64,000 nucleotides of DNA from Robiginitomaculum sp. (GCA_021776525.1 JAJFFT010000006.1:124001-188000); one strand, 5' to 3'. Counted from the first letter of the stretch, positions 9,594-18,981 are shown. The notes: a model not told the origin generated them from the letters alone. A program made the numbers and translations.

Positions 9594-9851
9594 CAGCGTG
9601 GCCCGTTATACTAAAGCGAGAATCATACGTCCAAGGCTAATATGACAACACCTTTTGGCTTCTGTCACCCGGCACTGGCCTCAATGCCAAAGAGACGCAA
9701 AACCTGTATCCAAGCGGTGAAAAATTCCCTATATATCCTGTCTGTACCTCGTGGGGTGCGATCGGGCTTTCATATATCTGAGTGTGCAATAGCGGAAACA
9801 CGGCACGTGCGGCGTCTATGAGCTGAGCTTGAATGAAAACTGAGGAACATA

Positions 9852-11303
9852 ATGCCACAAATTGCCATGCCGCCGCCTTTGGACGCAAAGCCAAAACCTG
9901 TTGTGCCCCAAAAGGGCCTGACCTCCGGCAGCACGCCATATAATGGCCTGTTCCTGATCCTTTCAGCTCTATTCGTTATTAGCTGCGGCGTGCTGGCCAG
10001 TATGTTTGTCGGCAACGAAAAAACCACACTTTACGTTACTCTGGCGGCAATCGCCGGGGCCTATATGGCCTTGAACATTGGTGCCAACGATGTGGCCAAC
10101 AATGTCTCGCCGGCCTTTGGTTCGGGTGCCTTAACTATGGCCAGCGCCATAATTATTGCGGCAATTTTTGAGGCCGCAGGCGCATTGATCGCCGGTGGCA
10201 CAGTGGTTTCAACAATTTCCAAAAGCATTATTGATGCCTCAATGATTTCGGAAACGCGCACGTTTATTTATGTGATGATTTCGGCGCTCTTCGCCGGGGC
10301 CTTATGGCTGAACATGGCGACATGGATCGGGGCGCCGGTATCGACTACGCACTCGATTGTCGGGGCGGTACTGGGCGGCGGCATTGCCGCAGTCGGACTT
10401 GATGCAGTGCATTGGAATGTGATGTCAAAAATTGCCGCCAGCTGGGTCATATCACCGGTGTTGGGCGGCCTGCTCTCGGCAGCATTTTTATCCTTCATTG
10501 AACGGGTGGTTTTTTCCCAAAAAGACAAAATGAAAGCCAGCCGCAAATGGGTGCCGATATTGCTGGGCATCATGGCCGGGGCCTTTACCATGTATCTGGT
10601 TATGAAGGGTCTGAAAAAAATCATCAGACTGGACATGATAACGGTGTCCCTGTTGGGCGTAGCAGCGTTTATCGCCGTTAGCCTGCTGACCCGTCCTTTG
10701 ATCAGACGCGCCTCGCAAAATCTTGAAAACCGTCGGCGCGGGGTCAATGCGCTGTTCACGATCCCGCTGATCTTTGCCACGGCTTTGCTGTCCTTTGCGC
10801 ACGGTGCCAATGATGTCGCCAATGCCATTGGGCCATTGTCTGCGGTGGCCAGTGCGGCCCAGTCGGACACCATCGCCACCAAGGCGGCTATTCCCTTGTG
10901 GATTATGGCTATTGGCGCTGTGGGGATTGTTATCGGCCTGGTACTTTTTGGGGCAAAACTTATCCGCCGCGTAGGGAAACACCTGACCCGGCTGGACCAG
11001 ACCCGCGCTTATTGTATTTGTTTGTCAGCCGCCATTACGGTGATCGCCGCCAGCGCACTTGGCCTGCCGGTCAGCTCGACCCATATCGCCATTGGTGCCG
11101 TGTTCGGGATTGGTTTTTATCGCGAGCACGTCACCAATAACCGCCGCAAAAAACCGAAAAAAGAAGAGAAGAGACGCAAGCGCCGCCTGGTTCGCCGCAA
11201 AGAACTGCTGACCATTGCCAGCGCCTGGATTATCACGGTGCCCAGCGCCGCTGTGCTGGCCGCGATCATCTTTACGGCAATCAACATGTTCACCAGCGCA
11301 TAA
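9852..11303 (+). CDS. Inorganic phosphate transporter, PiT family
   Basis: 483 residues with 10-12 hydrophobic segments. The two inverted-repeat signature motifs of PiT carriers are visible: NIGANDVANNVSPAFGSGAL near residue 80 and AHGANDVANAIGPLSAV near residue 320. A strongly basic cytoplasmic stretch (residues about 425-450, many Lys and Arg) comes before the last membrane segment. PiT proteins import phosphate, often as a metal-phosphate complex, driven by H+ or Na+. It stands alone, without the DUF47 partner often found beside pit genes. The upstream 258 bases (9594-9851) hold no gene that I can support. Confidence 0.92.
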   Translation: MPQIAMPPPLDAKPKPVVPQKGLTSGSTPYNGLFLILSALFVISCGVLASMFVGNEKTTLYVTLAAIAGAYMALNIGANDVANNVSPAFGSGALTMASAIIIAAIFEAAGALIAGGTVVSTISKSIIDASMISETRTFIYVMISALFAGALWLNMATWIGAPVSTTHSIVGAVLGGGIAAVGLDAVHWNVMSKIAASWVISPVLGGLLSAAFLSFIERVVFSQKDKMKASRKWVPILLGIMAGAFTMYLVMKGLKKIIRLDMITVSLLGVAAFIAVSLLTRPLIRRASQNLENRRRGVNALFTIPLIFATALLSFAHGANDVANAIGPLSAVASAAQSDTIATKAAIPLWIMAIGAVGIVIGLVLFGAKLIRRVGKHLTRLDQTRAYCICLSAAITVIAASALGLPVSSTHIAIGAVFGIGFYREHVTNNRRKKPKKEEKRRKRRLVRRKELLTIASAWIITVPSAAVLAAIIFTAINMFTSA

Positions 11304-11415
11304 CGCCCGGGCCGTTACAGCATATCAATACAATGGCTGAGCGTACGGGGCGAAGTTCGAGCGTTCAGCCTCGTGCTCAAATAGCGAAGCTTGCCGTCGC
11401 GATAGCACAAAATAA

Positions 11416-11506
11416 TGGCGGTGAGAGTGGGATTCGAACCCACGAGACGGGAACACCGCCTACACGCTTTCCAAGCGTGCGCCTTCGACCACTCGGCCAC
11501 CTCACC
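11416..11506 (-). tRNA. tRNA-Ser (GGA)
   Basis: Read leftward from 11506 the sequence folds as a class II tRNA: acceptor stem GGTGAGG with TCTCACC, a D-arm with GGCCGAGTGG, an anticodon arm CACGC-TTGGAAA-GCGTG with anticodon GGA, a long variable arm, the T-arm GTGGGTTCGAATCCCAC, discriminator G, and an encoded CCA ending at 11416. The long variable arm and the GGA anticodon identify tRNA-Ser reading UCC/UCU. It stands alone, convergent with the phosphate transporter gene. No integrated element borders it. Confidence 0.97.
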
Positions 11507-11748
11507 TGCGCCGCGCACTATAGCCATGCAAAGGCGCACCGCAAGGTGCCTTTTGGTATCCAATACACCTGCATATCAGCCCATCAAGAATACATGTTTG
11601 TGCGTTCAAAACAGACAACAACGCCCTTTGTATGTACCGGGATATACATAATATGTAGATTTTATACCCACGCCTTTGCATAAGCGTCACAATTGCTTAC
11701 ATACTGTTCTTGATATTATCTTTTGATACCGCCAACTGGATTTCCCTG

Positions 11749-12357
11749 ATGGATAACGCATTCACCAAAACCGAAAGGACACAAAGCGCCGCAGCAGAGC
11801 AGGGTTTGCATTTTATCAATGACCGGGCGCTTGGCGGACCGTGGCCTGCGGGCTATCAGGAGGCGATGTTTGCCATGGGGTGCTTTTGGGGTGCCGAGCG
11901 CCTGTTCTGGCAGGCCGAAGGCGTCTGGGTCACCATAGCCGGTTATGCCGGCGGTGAAGACACCGCCCCAACCTATAAAGCGGTTTGCAGCGGCCGGACC
12001 GGCCATGCCGAAGTGGTGCGGGTGGTGTTTGACCCGGATGTCATAAGCTATAAACAGCTTTTGCAATTGTTCTGGGAAAACCATAACCCAACGCAAGGCA
12101 TGCGCCAGGGCAATGATGTTGGCTCGCAATATCGTTCGGCCATCTTCACGACCAATGAGGCACAAAAACAACAGGCGCAGGATACCATGGCAATGTTCCA
12201 GGGTGAATTAACGGCCCAGGGTCTGGGCCAGATCACAACCCAGATCCAGGATGCCACAGAGTTTTATTACGCCGAAGACTATCACCAGCAATATCTGGCC
12301 AAAAATGAAGATGGGTATTGCGGCCTGAAAGGCACCGGCGCGCAGTGCGCCATTTAA
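11749..12357 (+). CDS. msrA: Peptide methionine-S-sulfoxide reductase MsrA
   Basis: About 202 residues. The catalytic motif [14 protein letters not shown] contains the active-site Cys. [32 protein letters not shown] and [20 protein letters not shown] are the classic MsrA segments. The C-terminal [12 protein letters not shown] carries two further cysteines that should serve as resolving residues. The enzyme reduces the S-epimer of methionine sulfoxide in proteins. The frame begins at 11710, but the ATG at 11749 (MDNAFTK) matches the usual length of about 200 better; no strong ribosome site decides it. The AhpD-like gene follows 31 bases later and may be co-transcribed, which suggests an oxidative-stress unit. 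Confidence 0.93.
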   Translation: MDNAFTKTERTQSAAAEQGLHFINDRALGGPWPAGYQEAMFAMGCFWGAERLFWQAEGVWVTIAGYAGGEDTAPTYKAVCSGRTGHAEVVRVVFDPDVISYKQLLQLFWENHNPTQGMRQGNDVGSQYRSAIFTTNEAQKQQAQDTMAMFQGELTAQGLGQITTQIQDATEFYYAEDYHQQYLAKNEDGYCGLKGTGAQCAI

Positions 12358-12388
12358 ACGACGACCAAGACCACCAAACCAGGAGAGT

Positions 12389-12955
12389 GTGTTGAGCGTA
12401 TACCCGTCATTGAACGACCCGGCCTATCTGGAAGATTTGTTTTTAAAATTCCCCCGCGGTACCGGCCCGTTGATTGCCTTTCATGATGCGGTGTTGCGCA
12501 ATCAGGACAGTGCCCTGTCCATCGCCGAACGCGAGGTTATTGCTGCCCTGGTTTCAGGTCTTAATGCCTGTGATTTTTGTTTTGGGGCCCACAAAACCAT
12601 GGCCATGGCCTTTGGATTGCCCGAAGCGACCATCACCGCCCTGGTCGATGATATTGACAGTGCAGATGTGGATGAAAAGCTGAAACCCATATTGCATTAC
12701 GTGCGCAAACTGACCCTGACGCCATCCAAAATGGTGCAGGCCGATGCCGATGCGGTGTTCGCCGCCGGCTGGTCCGAAGACGCCCTGCACGATGCGGTGT
12801 TGGTCTGTGCGCTGTTTAATTTCATGAACCGGCTTCTGGATGGTTCGGGCATTGTACCTAAACCGGTTTTTGAAGCCCCGGACGAAGACGCCCTCAAAGC
12901 CCGGCGTACCGGCACCTATAGCGCCTGGGCGCGCGGTGCCGGGATTATTTCCTGA
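12389..12955 (+). CDS. AhpD-like peroxidase-related protein (carboxymuconolactone decarboxylase fold)
   Basis: 188 residues of the CMD/AhpD alpha-helical fold. The redox motif is NACDFCFGAHKTMA, with the CxxC and the following His of AhpD-like enzymes. The preceding ALSIAEREVIAALVSGL is also typical. Members act as alkylhydroperoxidase partners or related thiol redox proteins. AGGAG at 12381-12385 comes before both a GTG at 12389 (three-base gap) and a TTG at 12392 (six-base gap), so the start could be either. It follows msrA closely and ends eight bases before the VanZ-like gene, so the three genes are probably one unit. Confidence 0.85.
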   Translation: MLSVYPSLNDPAYLEDLFLKFPRGTGPLIAFHDAVLRNQDSALSIAEREVIAALVSGLNACDFCFGAHKTMAMAFGLPEATITALVDDIDSADVDEKLKPILHYVRKLTLTPSKMVQADADAVFAAGWSEDALHDAVLVCALFNFMNRLLDGSGIVPKPVFEAPDEDALKARRTGTYSAWARGAGIIS

Positions 12956-12962
12956 TGCACCG

Positions 12963-13340
12963 ATGAAAATCATTGTTCAGTACCTTATTGCCCACAAGCA
13001 CATCATTCGCGCCTTGTTCTTCCTGACCGTACTGGTGGTGCTGAGCCTGTCTTTGATGCCGGGATATATTGATATTCGAAACGTCACTCTGTCCGATAAA
13101 GTAGAGCATTTCGCCGCTTATCTGGCGTTGGGCGGGCTGATCGGATTGGGTTGGACGGTTAATGGATTGCGGCCGTTTTTGCTGGCCTTGTTTGGCCTGA
13201 CCTTGCTGGGCGGTGCCATAGAAATTGTGCAAGGGACGCCCTTTATCGGGCGCACCGCATCCTGGCTGGACCTGTTGGCTGATACCATTGGGGCTGGGGC
13301 GGGATTATTGGGCAGCATGTTTTTATATCGTTACCGATAA
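12963..13340 (+). CDS. VanZ-like membrane protein
   Basis: 125 residues with four hydrophobic segments: a first helix near ALFFLTVLVVLSLSLMP, then DKVEHFAAYLALGGLIGLGW, PFLLALFGLTLLGGAIEIVQG and a last helix at SWLDLLADTIGAGAGLLG. The DKxxHFxAY and EIxQ...R..SxxDLxAN-type pattern is that of the VanZ family. The function is unknown for most members; they are inner-membrane proteins near envelope genes. The frame opens earlier, inside the upstream gene, but the ATG at 12963 gives the correct N-terminus. Confidence 0.82.
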   Translation: MKIIVQYLIAHKHIIRALFFLTVLVVLSLSLMPGYIDIRNVTLSDKVEHFAAYLALGGLIGLGWTVNGLRPFLLALFGLTLLGGAIEIVQGTPFIGRTASWLDLLADTIGAGAGLLGSMFLYRYR

Positions 13341-13487
13341 AGCCCGCCTGAACGGCGTGAACTGCCTTGAGAAATACGCGAATACGGAATTTGTGCATCC
13401 TTTTTGCATACTCTTTGCATAACAGAGTGCGTGTGTGTCACAAAAAGGCACACAATGGATAAGCGCACGTGGGTTATTTTTATAGGC

Positions 13488-14723
13488 ATGACCATGACAT
13501 TCCCTGATTTTCGCACGACATTGCACCGGAGCATTTCTCTCTTCGCACTCCTCAGCGTCGGCCTGACCTCGTTCAGCGTGGCCACACCGGCACTTGCCGG
13601 TGCGCCGGGCGGTACAGCCTTTGGCGGCCCACCCGATGCAAAAGCCGGTGAGTGTTTTGCGCGGGTGATGATCCCGGCCCAATATGAGACATTATACAAG
13701 GACGTTGTGGTCGACGAAGGCGGATCACAAATTCAGGTCAGCGATGCGCGCTTTGCCGCACAAAACCAACAAATCCTGATCCGTGATGCGGGCACCCGTT
13801 ATGCGGTACGCCAACCCGTATACAAAGCGGTTCACGAACAGATCGTCGTGCGTCCGGGATATGAGCGCCTCGCCGTTGGTCAGGCTCAATATCGCACGGT
13901 GAGCGAACAGGTTGTGGTCGCCCCGGCCCGCAAAGCATGGAAGCCCGGTAAATCACTGGCCGACTGGTCCGGTGTCAAAGCCACCAAAAACAATCACGGC
14001 GAAGTATATTGTCTGGTTGAAATTCCCGCCGAGACCAAAACCGTTCAAAAACGCGTGCAAATTGCGCCGCAAAGCCTACAACGCATCGCCGTGCCACCGG
14101 TTTACAGGACCATCACCCGTCATGTGCTGGTTGATCCGGGCGGTGTCTCTGAGATTCCCATGCCAGCGCAATATGCCAATATAACCACACAACGCATGGT
14201 CCAAAGGGCTGGATCACACAGCATTGCCACCGCGCCGCGCAGCCAACGCATTGCCTATCGCAAGATGATAGCGGCCGAACGCTATGCGTGGATCCGGGTG
14301 CTGTGTAAAACCAACGCCACCCCGACCGCGATCACCAATGTGCAAACGCATTTACAGAATATGGGTTATTATCACGGCCAATTGGATGGGCAATTGGGCC
14401 TGTCGACCGAAACCGCCGTACGAGAATACCAGCAATCGGTGGGCATCCCTCATGGGGGGTACTTATCACTGGACACAATCGAAGCACTGGAAGGCGGGCG
14501 CACACAACCCGTCACCCAAACGCTTTCCAGTATGGCCCAGGCCCACGCCTATGCCGGGTCCTCGGTTTCGAACATGAGCAGACAAACCGGCCTGTCACAC
14601 GGCGAGGACATCTCATTTATTCCAGCCAATGAAGCCCCAGCCAACATCATACCCGGTAACTTGTTACCTCAACATCACACTATTGTGACCAAGCGGCGTT
14701 TGACCTGGGCCGGAAAATCTTAA
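13488..14723 (+). CDS. Secreted repeat protein with C-terminal peptidoglycan-binding domain
   Basis: About 411 residues. A signal peptide ends at ATPALA. The region up to about residue 270 consists of seven or eight degenerate units of about 24 residues, each with a (P/A)xY core, then a V-rich strand and a PG turn, such as PVYKAVHEQIVVRPGYE, AQYRTVSEQVVVAP and PVYRTITRHVLVDPGG. A PG_binding_1 domain follows (VQTHLQNMGYYHGQLDGQLG, then TAVREYQQSVG). The rest is low-complexity. It probably binds cell wall in the periplasm. The open frame begins at 13404; ATGs at 13455 and 13488 are both possible, and 13488 gives the more compact signal peptide. Confidence 0.75.
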   Translation: MTMTFPDFRTTLHRSISLFALLSVGLTSFSVATPALAGAPGGTAFGGPPDAKAGECFARVMIPAQYETLYKDVVVDEGGSQIQVSDARFAAQNQQILIRDAGTRYAVRQPVYKAVHEQIVVRPGYERLAVGQAQYRTVSEQVVVAPARKAWKPGKSLADWSGVKATKNNHGEVYCLVEIPAETKTVQKRVQIAPQSLQRIAVPPVYRTITRHVLVDPGGVSEIPMPAQYANITTQRMVQRAGSHSIATAPRSQRIAYRKMIAAERYAWIRVLCKTNATPTAITNVQTHLQNMGYYHGQLDGQLGLSTETAVREYQQSVGIPHGGYLSLDTIEALEGGRTQPVTQTLSSMAQAHAYAGSSVSNMSRQTGLSHGEDISFIPANEAPANIIPGNLLPQHHTIVTKRRLTWAGKS

Positions 14724-14822
14724 TAAAAGATCGCCGCAATCCGGTGACTATCGGTTAAGACTATTAGGTTATGGCTTGCTCAGATAACGCTATTTGTTTT
14801 GTGGGGGGCGTCTAGCCGGTAC

Positions 14823-15377
14823 ATGTCCAGCTTGGAAAAAATTACTATTCTTGTCCTAGAGGACAATTCGCATATGGCGCTGATTTTGCGTGAAATTATG
14901 CGCGGATTTGGGCTGCGCGATATTCGCGAAGCCCGTGATGCTGCCACCGCTTTTGAAATCATCAAAGACAACCATATCGATATCGCGCTGGTCGACCAAA
15001 ATCTGGGCGATCTGGACGGGACTGAATTTGTCCAATTGATTCGCAATGCCGATGACAGTCCCAATCCTTATATCCAGATCATCATGGTCACCGCCCATGG
15101 GGACCGCAAAACGGTGATGGAATCTTTACGGGCCGGGGCCAATGAATTTATGGTCAAACCGGTGACGCCGATGGACCTTTTCAAAAAGCTGGTGTCGTGT
15201 ATCGATCACCCACGCCAATTTGTCCGTACATCAAGCTATTTTGGCCCGGACCGCCGACGTCGGCAAAGCGCAAACTACCGCGGACCATGGCGCCGCAAGG
15301 CCGACCCACCCGAAGGGCTGGCCAATGCCGACGAAAACAAACATGCCGGGGTACGCCCGACGGTTATCGAAGGCTAG
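14823..15377 (+). CDS. Single-domain response regulator (CheY-like)
   Basis: 184 residues from the ATG at 14823. A receiver domain fills residues 7-125: acidic pair LEDN, phospho-acceptor Asp58 in IALVDQNLG, Thr in MVTAHGD, and Lys in FMVKPVTP. The remaining 60 residues are polar and contain a basic stretch (DRRRRQSANYRGPWRRK) but no recognisable output domain. Similar receiver-plus-basic-tail proteins are frequent in alphaproteobacteria. No histidine kinase is adjacent, so the partner is unknown. A terminator at 15408-15438 follows. Confidence 0.85.
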   Translation: MSSLEKITILVLEDNSHMALILREIMRGFGLRDIREARDAATAFEIIKDNHIDIALVDQNLGDLDGTEFVQLIRNADDSPNPYIQIIMVTAHGDRKTVMESLRAGANEFMVKPVTPMDLFKKLVSCIDHPRQFVRTSSYFGPDRRRRQSANYRGPWRRKADPPEGLANADENKHAGVRPTVIEG

Positions 15378-15407
15378 GGCCAACCAAGCAATAATCAAAG
15401 AGCCAGA

Positions 15408-15438
15408 GAGCCCGCCTTATTCGGCGGGCTCTTCTTTT
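15408..15438. terminator. Intrinsic terminator between the response regulator and agcS
   Basis: GAGCCCGCC (15408-15416) pairs perfectly with GGCGGGCTC (15423-15431) around a six-base loop, followed rightward by TTCTTTT. It ends the rightward response-regulator transcript and overlaps the last codons of the leftward symporter gene. There is no clear U-tract on the leftward side. Confidence 0.8.
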
Positions 15439-16841
15439 GCGTCTTTGGCTTCGGCGCGTTTTTCCATGTCTTTTCTGGTCATGGCAAAGATCACCCCGGA
15501 CAGCCCCAACATACCGATCAGGTTTGGTGCAGCCATCAGGCCATTGCCGATAGAGGCCAGCGTCCAGGCCAGATCACTGGTATAGACCGCGCCCAGATAG
15601 ACCACGACGCACCAGAAAACACGGTAGTATGGAATAATTTTGACGCCGAACAAAAACTCCATCGAGCGTTCGCCGTACAAGGCCCAACCCAAAATTGTGG
15701 TAAAGGCAAACACCGCCATACCAATGGTGACAATCCATTGCCCGCCGGGCAAGGCTGCACCAAAAGCGGTGGCGGTAATGGTCGCCCCGGAGGACACACC
15801 GGTTTGCCAGATCGACAGCGCGCCGCCCTCGACGCCGCCCACGCCAAACATCATCGGCGCGGTCAGAATAACCAGTGCCGTCATGGTGCAAACCACAATG
15901 GTATCAATAAACGTACCCAGCATGGCGATGGTGCCTTGGCGCACCGGATCATTGGTATTGGCCGATGCGTGAGCAATCGCTGCCGAGCCAAGCCCGGCCT
16001 CGTTCGAGAACGAGCCACGATTGGCGCCCTGACTGATCGCCATCATCACGGACGAGCCGATAAAGCCGCCCACGGCAGCGGTTGGCGAAATAACGCCGGT
16101 GAAGATTTGACCAAAGGCGGCGGGTATAAATTCGATATTCATACTCAGCACCACAAGCGCGCCAGTGATATAAAACAGCGCCATAATTGGCACCAGAAAA
16201 GACGCCACTTTGGCGATCGATTTTACACCGCCCATAATCACCATAAACACCAAGCCGGCCATCACCAGACCACTCATCCATGTGGCGATACCCAGATTTT
16301 CATGCAGCAAAGCGGCGACTTCATTGGCCTGAACCAGATTGCCCGTGCCCGGCGCCGCGATTGACGTCAGTATAGCGTAGGCAAAGGCCAGCCAGACCCA
16401 GTTTTTGCCCATGCCGTTTTTGATATAATACATCGGGCCACCCACATGGATGCCCCGTTCATCAACTTCGCGAAAACGCACGGCCAGCAGGGCTTCGGAA
16501 TATTTGGTGGCCATGCCGACAACAGCGGTCATCCACATCCAGAACACTGCGCCCGGTCCGCCAAGCGATATGGCAATCGCTACGCCGGCAATATTACCGG
16601 TGCCGATGGTTGCCGAAAGCGCCGTAAACAACGCCGCGACCGGAGAGATTTCACCCTCAGCCCCTTTGCCAGAAGCTTTCTTGCCAGAAAACAACAAACC
16701 AATGGCATAAGGCAAACGCCGAATTGGCATAAACCGCAAGCCAATGGTCAGATACAAGCCTGTCCCAAAAAGTAAGGCCACCAAAGGTGGCCCCCAAATC
16801 CAACCGTCAACTGTGTTCAGTGCGGAGATGAGTTTTTCCAT
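15417..16841 (-). CDS. Alanine/glycine:cation symporter, AgcS family
   Basis: 474 residues from the ATG at 16841, which has AGGGG four bases upstream; the frame opens further up at 16919 but gives no better start. It has about ten to eleven hydrophobic segments. GTGNIAGVAIAISLGGPGAVFWMW and QGANRGSFSNEAGLGSAAIAHA are the AgcS/AlsT signature motifs. The last residues are charged (KRAEAKDAKEEPAE). It takes up alanine or glycine with Na+ or H+. It is single, leftward, and divergent from the alkaline phosphatase gene. Confidence 0.92.
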   Translation of the reverse strand: MEKLISALNTVDGWIWGPPLVALLFGTGLYLTIGLRFMPIRRLPYAIGLLFSGKKASGKGAEGEISPVAALFTALSATIGTGNIAGVAIAISLGGPGAVFWMWMTAVVGMATKYSEALLAVRFREVDERGIHVGGPMYYIKNGMGKNWVWLAFAYAILTSIAAPGTGNLVQANEVAALLHENLGIATWMSGLVMAGLVFMVIMGGVKSIAKVASFLVPIMALFYITGALVVLSMNIEFIPAAFGQIFTGVISPTAAVGGFIGSSVMMAISQGANRGSFSNEAGLGSAAIAHASANTNDPVRQGTIAMLGTFIDTIVVCTMTALVILTAPMMFGVGGVEGGALSIWQTGVSSGATITATAFGAALPGGQWIVTIGMAVFAFTTILGWALYGERSMEFLFGVKIIPYYRVFWCVVVYLGAVYTSDLAWTLASIGNGLMAAPNLIGMLGLSGVIFAMTRKDMEKRAEAKDAKEEPAE

Positions 16842-16972
16842 ATTACCCCTAGGCCTTTCTTTATGGCTGTTCTTTGCGCGGGACACTAAACGCTCACCTT
16901 TGGCTGAGCAAGTTACCATTTATGGATCACCGCATTTTGAGCGCTCTGATCGTGAAAACAGCACACATATTG

Positions 16973-16980
16973 TTAACCAT
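16973..16980 (+). promoter_or_regulatory. TTAACCAT half-site upstream of the alkaline phosphatase gene
   Basis: TTAACCAT stands 43 bases before the ATG at 17023. This octamer is a known CtrA half-site in alphaproteobacteria. One octamer can occur by chance, so this is a weak call. Confidence 0.2.
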
Positions 16981-17022
16981 CTGGGTATTTGATGGATCAC
17001 CACTTTTTTTAAGATAACAAGA

Positions 17023-18696
17023 ATGCATAAAATGACACAATTTTCCCCAAAAGCCTTAACCCTTCTGGCCGCCAGTACATTGGCGCTTAATGCCTGTGCC
17101 ACTTTGGGTGTCGGCTCTGAAAAACCCCGCCCGGCCCAAAGCCCCGTGCAGTCCCCGATCACAGCACCGCGTCCGGCCACGCCCGAACCCGTGCAAACCA
17201 GCGACAGTTATTATCTGAACGGTGCCGCGCAATTGAATGCCGCCATTGCCCATCATGCCACAAAGGGACGCGCCAAAAACATCATTTTGATGATTGGCGA
17301 TGGGATGGGCATATCGACGGTCACCGCCGGGCGTATTTTTACAGGACAAGCCAAAGGCAAAGATGGCGAAAGCCATATTCTGGAGATGGAAAAACTGCCC
17401 TATACGGCGTTGTCGCGCACCTATGCCCATAATGCCCAGGTTTCGGATTCGGCCTCGACTGTCACCGCATTGACCACCGGTGCCAAAACCAGCATTCGCA
17501 CCATCGGCGTCGACCAGACCGTACCATATGGTGACTGCGCCGCCTCCAAGGGTCATGAGCTGACCTCTTTGTTTGAACTGGCCGAAGATGCGGGGCGCGC
17601 CACCGGCGTCGTAACCACGGCCCGCATCACCCATGCCACCCCGTCCGGAGTATACGGCCATGTGGCCAATCGCGGTTGGGAAAACGATGCCGTGATGGAC
17701 GAAGAAACCCACAAGGCCGGATGCGTTGATCTGGCTCGCCAACTTGTTGAATGGCCACACGGTGACGGGTTGGAAATTGCTCTGGGTGGCGGGCGCACCA
17801 ACTTTTTGCCCAAAGAGACTACCGATCCAGAATATGATGATGAGATTGGCATGCGCAAGGATGGCCGCAATCTAGCCGACGAATGGGCGCAAAAACCCGA
17901 CCATCAATGGATATGGAATGCTGAGCAATTCTCGGGCATAGATTTTTCCGGTCCCGCAAAAGTGCTGGGCCTGTTTGAACCTTCGCGTATGCAATATGAT
18001 GGTGATCGCCCAGCTGACCCCGGCGGCGAGCCATCGTTGTCGGACATGACCCGCGCCGCCATTACCCGCCTGTCCCAGGACGAAGACGGTTTTGTGTTGA
18101 TGGTCGAAGGCGGCCTGATCGACATGGCCAATCATGGCAATAATGCCGCCCGCGCCCTTGAGGATGTGATGGCATTTGATGCGGCGGTCAAAACCGCACG
18201 CGACATGACCGACCCGGCCGACACCCTGATCATCGTCACCGCAGATCACAGCCATGGCCTGACCATCAACGGGTACCCCAAACGCAATAACCCTATTTTG
18301 GGCCTCACGGTTTCGCTGGATGGCAAGCCCATGAAAAGTGCCGATGGCAAGCCTTATACGACCTTGTTGTATTCCAGCGGACCGGGGTCGATGTTTGCCA
18401 CGCCGGACAAATTTCGCACCATCGTGCCCGGCAAATACTCGCTCAGCTCGGATGCCAAAAAAGACGATGCCGACAAAGTTGCCCGCCCTGATCCAAGCAC
18501 GGTGGACACAACCGAACATGACTATGTGCAACAGGCCCTGATCCCGTCACGCTTTTCCATGCACACCGGCGAAGATGTGCCGGTGTTTGCTGATGGCCCC
18601 TCGGCCTGGCTGGTGCGCGGTGCAATCGAGGAAAACACACTTTTCCACATTATGGCCTATGCCGGTGGTCTGGCCGGATATAACCCGGACGAGTGA
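17023..18696 (+). CDS. Alkaline phosphatase, probable lipoprotein
   Basis: 557 residues. The N-terminus has a lipobox (LALNAC, Cys about residue 25), so the protein is probably lipid-anchored outside the inner membrane. The PhoA-family domain is clear: NIILMIGDGMGISTV (metal-binding Asp), the nucleophile segment SDSASTVTALTTGAKT, VEGGLIDMANHGNNA, and IIVTADHSHGL with metal-binding His. ATGs at 17023 and 17032 are both possible. It releases phosphate from organic esters and could feed the PiT transporter at 9852-11303. No PhoB box was recognised. A Pro- and Gln-rich linker follows the lipobox. Confidence 0.92.
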   Translation: MHKMTQFSPKALTLLAASTLALNACATLGVGSEKPRPAQSPVQSPITAPRPATPEPVQTSDSYYLNGAAQLNAAIAHHATKGRAKNIILMIGDGMGISTVTAGRIFTGQAKGKDGESHILEMEKLPYTALSRTYAHNAQVSDSASTVTALTTGAKTSIRTIGVDQTVPYGDCAASKGHELTSLFELAEDAGRATGVVTTARITHATPSGVYGHVANRGWENDAVMDEETHKAGCVDLARQLVEWPHGDGLEIALGGGRTNFLPKETTDPEYDDEIGMRKDGRNLADEWAQKPDHQWIWNAEQFSGIDFSGPAKVLGLFEPSRMQYDGDRPADPGGEPSLSDMTRAAITRLSQDEDGFVLMVEGGLIDMANHGNNAARALEDVMAFDAAVKTARDMTDPADTLIIVTADHSHGLTINGYPKRNNPILGLTVSLDGKPMKSADGKPYTTLLYSSGPGSMFATPDKFRTIVPGKYSLSSDAKKDDADKVARPDPSTVDTTEHDYVQQALIPSRFSMHTGEDVPVFADGPSAWLVRGAIEENTLFHIMAYAGGLAGYNPDE

Positions 18697-18709
18697 TTGG
18701 TTCCGACAG

Positions 18710-18730
18710 GCCCCGGATCACGTCCGGGGC
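18710..18730 (+). terminator. Hairpin after the alkaline phosphatase gene
   Basis: GCCCCGGA and TCCGGGGC form a perfect eight-base stem with a five-base loop, 13 bases after the stop codon. No U-run follows, so it is either a weak terminator or an mRNA 3' end structure. Confidence 0.4.
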
Positions 18731-18763
18731 GGCATAAAAATGGTTACCCTGTGGATAGGCCAT

Positions 18764-18817
18764 GAGGGTCAGTTTTGACCCCTTGGCAGACCGCCATGTG
18801 TCCCACAACTGACCCTT
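18764..18817. repeat. Nested inverted repeats in the gene-free stretch before fabI
   Basis: Bases 18697-18981 carry no gene that I can support. Within them, AGGGTCAGTT (18765-18774) is the exact reverse complement of AACTGACCCT (18807-18816), and a TGACCC inside the 32-base loop can pair with the same left arm in a shorter hairpin. Two mutually exclusive folds are possible. No function can be assigned. Confidence 0.3.
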
Positions 18818-18981
18818 AAATGGATAAAACAGCCCCTCAAGCGACCCTTTTTACCCCCCTTTACCCCTGGCAAAAGCGGGGATAAATCAGGTTTTTAGCG
18901 TGCTATCGCGATGCTAAAGTTCGCTATATGAGCACATTTATCCCCGCCCTCTCATCATGGCATAAACTTGGGCAATTTGGA

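Noticed and set aside
9594..9851. Pho box before the PiT transporter
   Set aside because: CTGTCA-like pieces occur, but no pair at the 11-base spacing of a Pho box was found.
9637..9939. Leftward frame of 100 residues in the gap before the phosphate transporter
   Set aside because: It overlaps the transporter start antisense, has no recognised motif and no ribosome site.
11315..11563. Frames across the tRNA-Ser gene
   Set aside because: They cover the tRNA on either strand; the tRNA fold is certain and the frames have no coding character.
11416..11748. Integrated element at tRNA-Ser
   Set aside because: No integrase, no repeat of the tRNA 3' end and only housekeeping genes follow.
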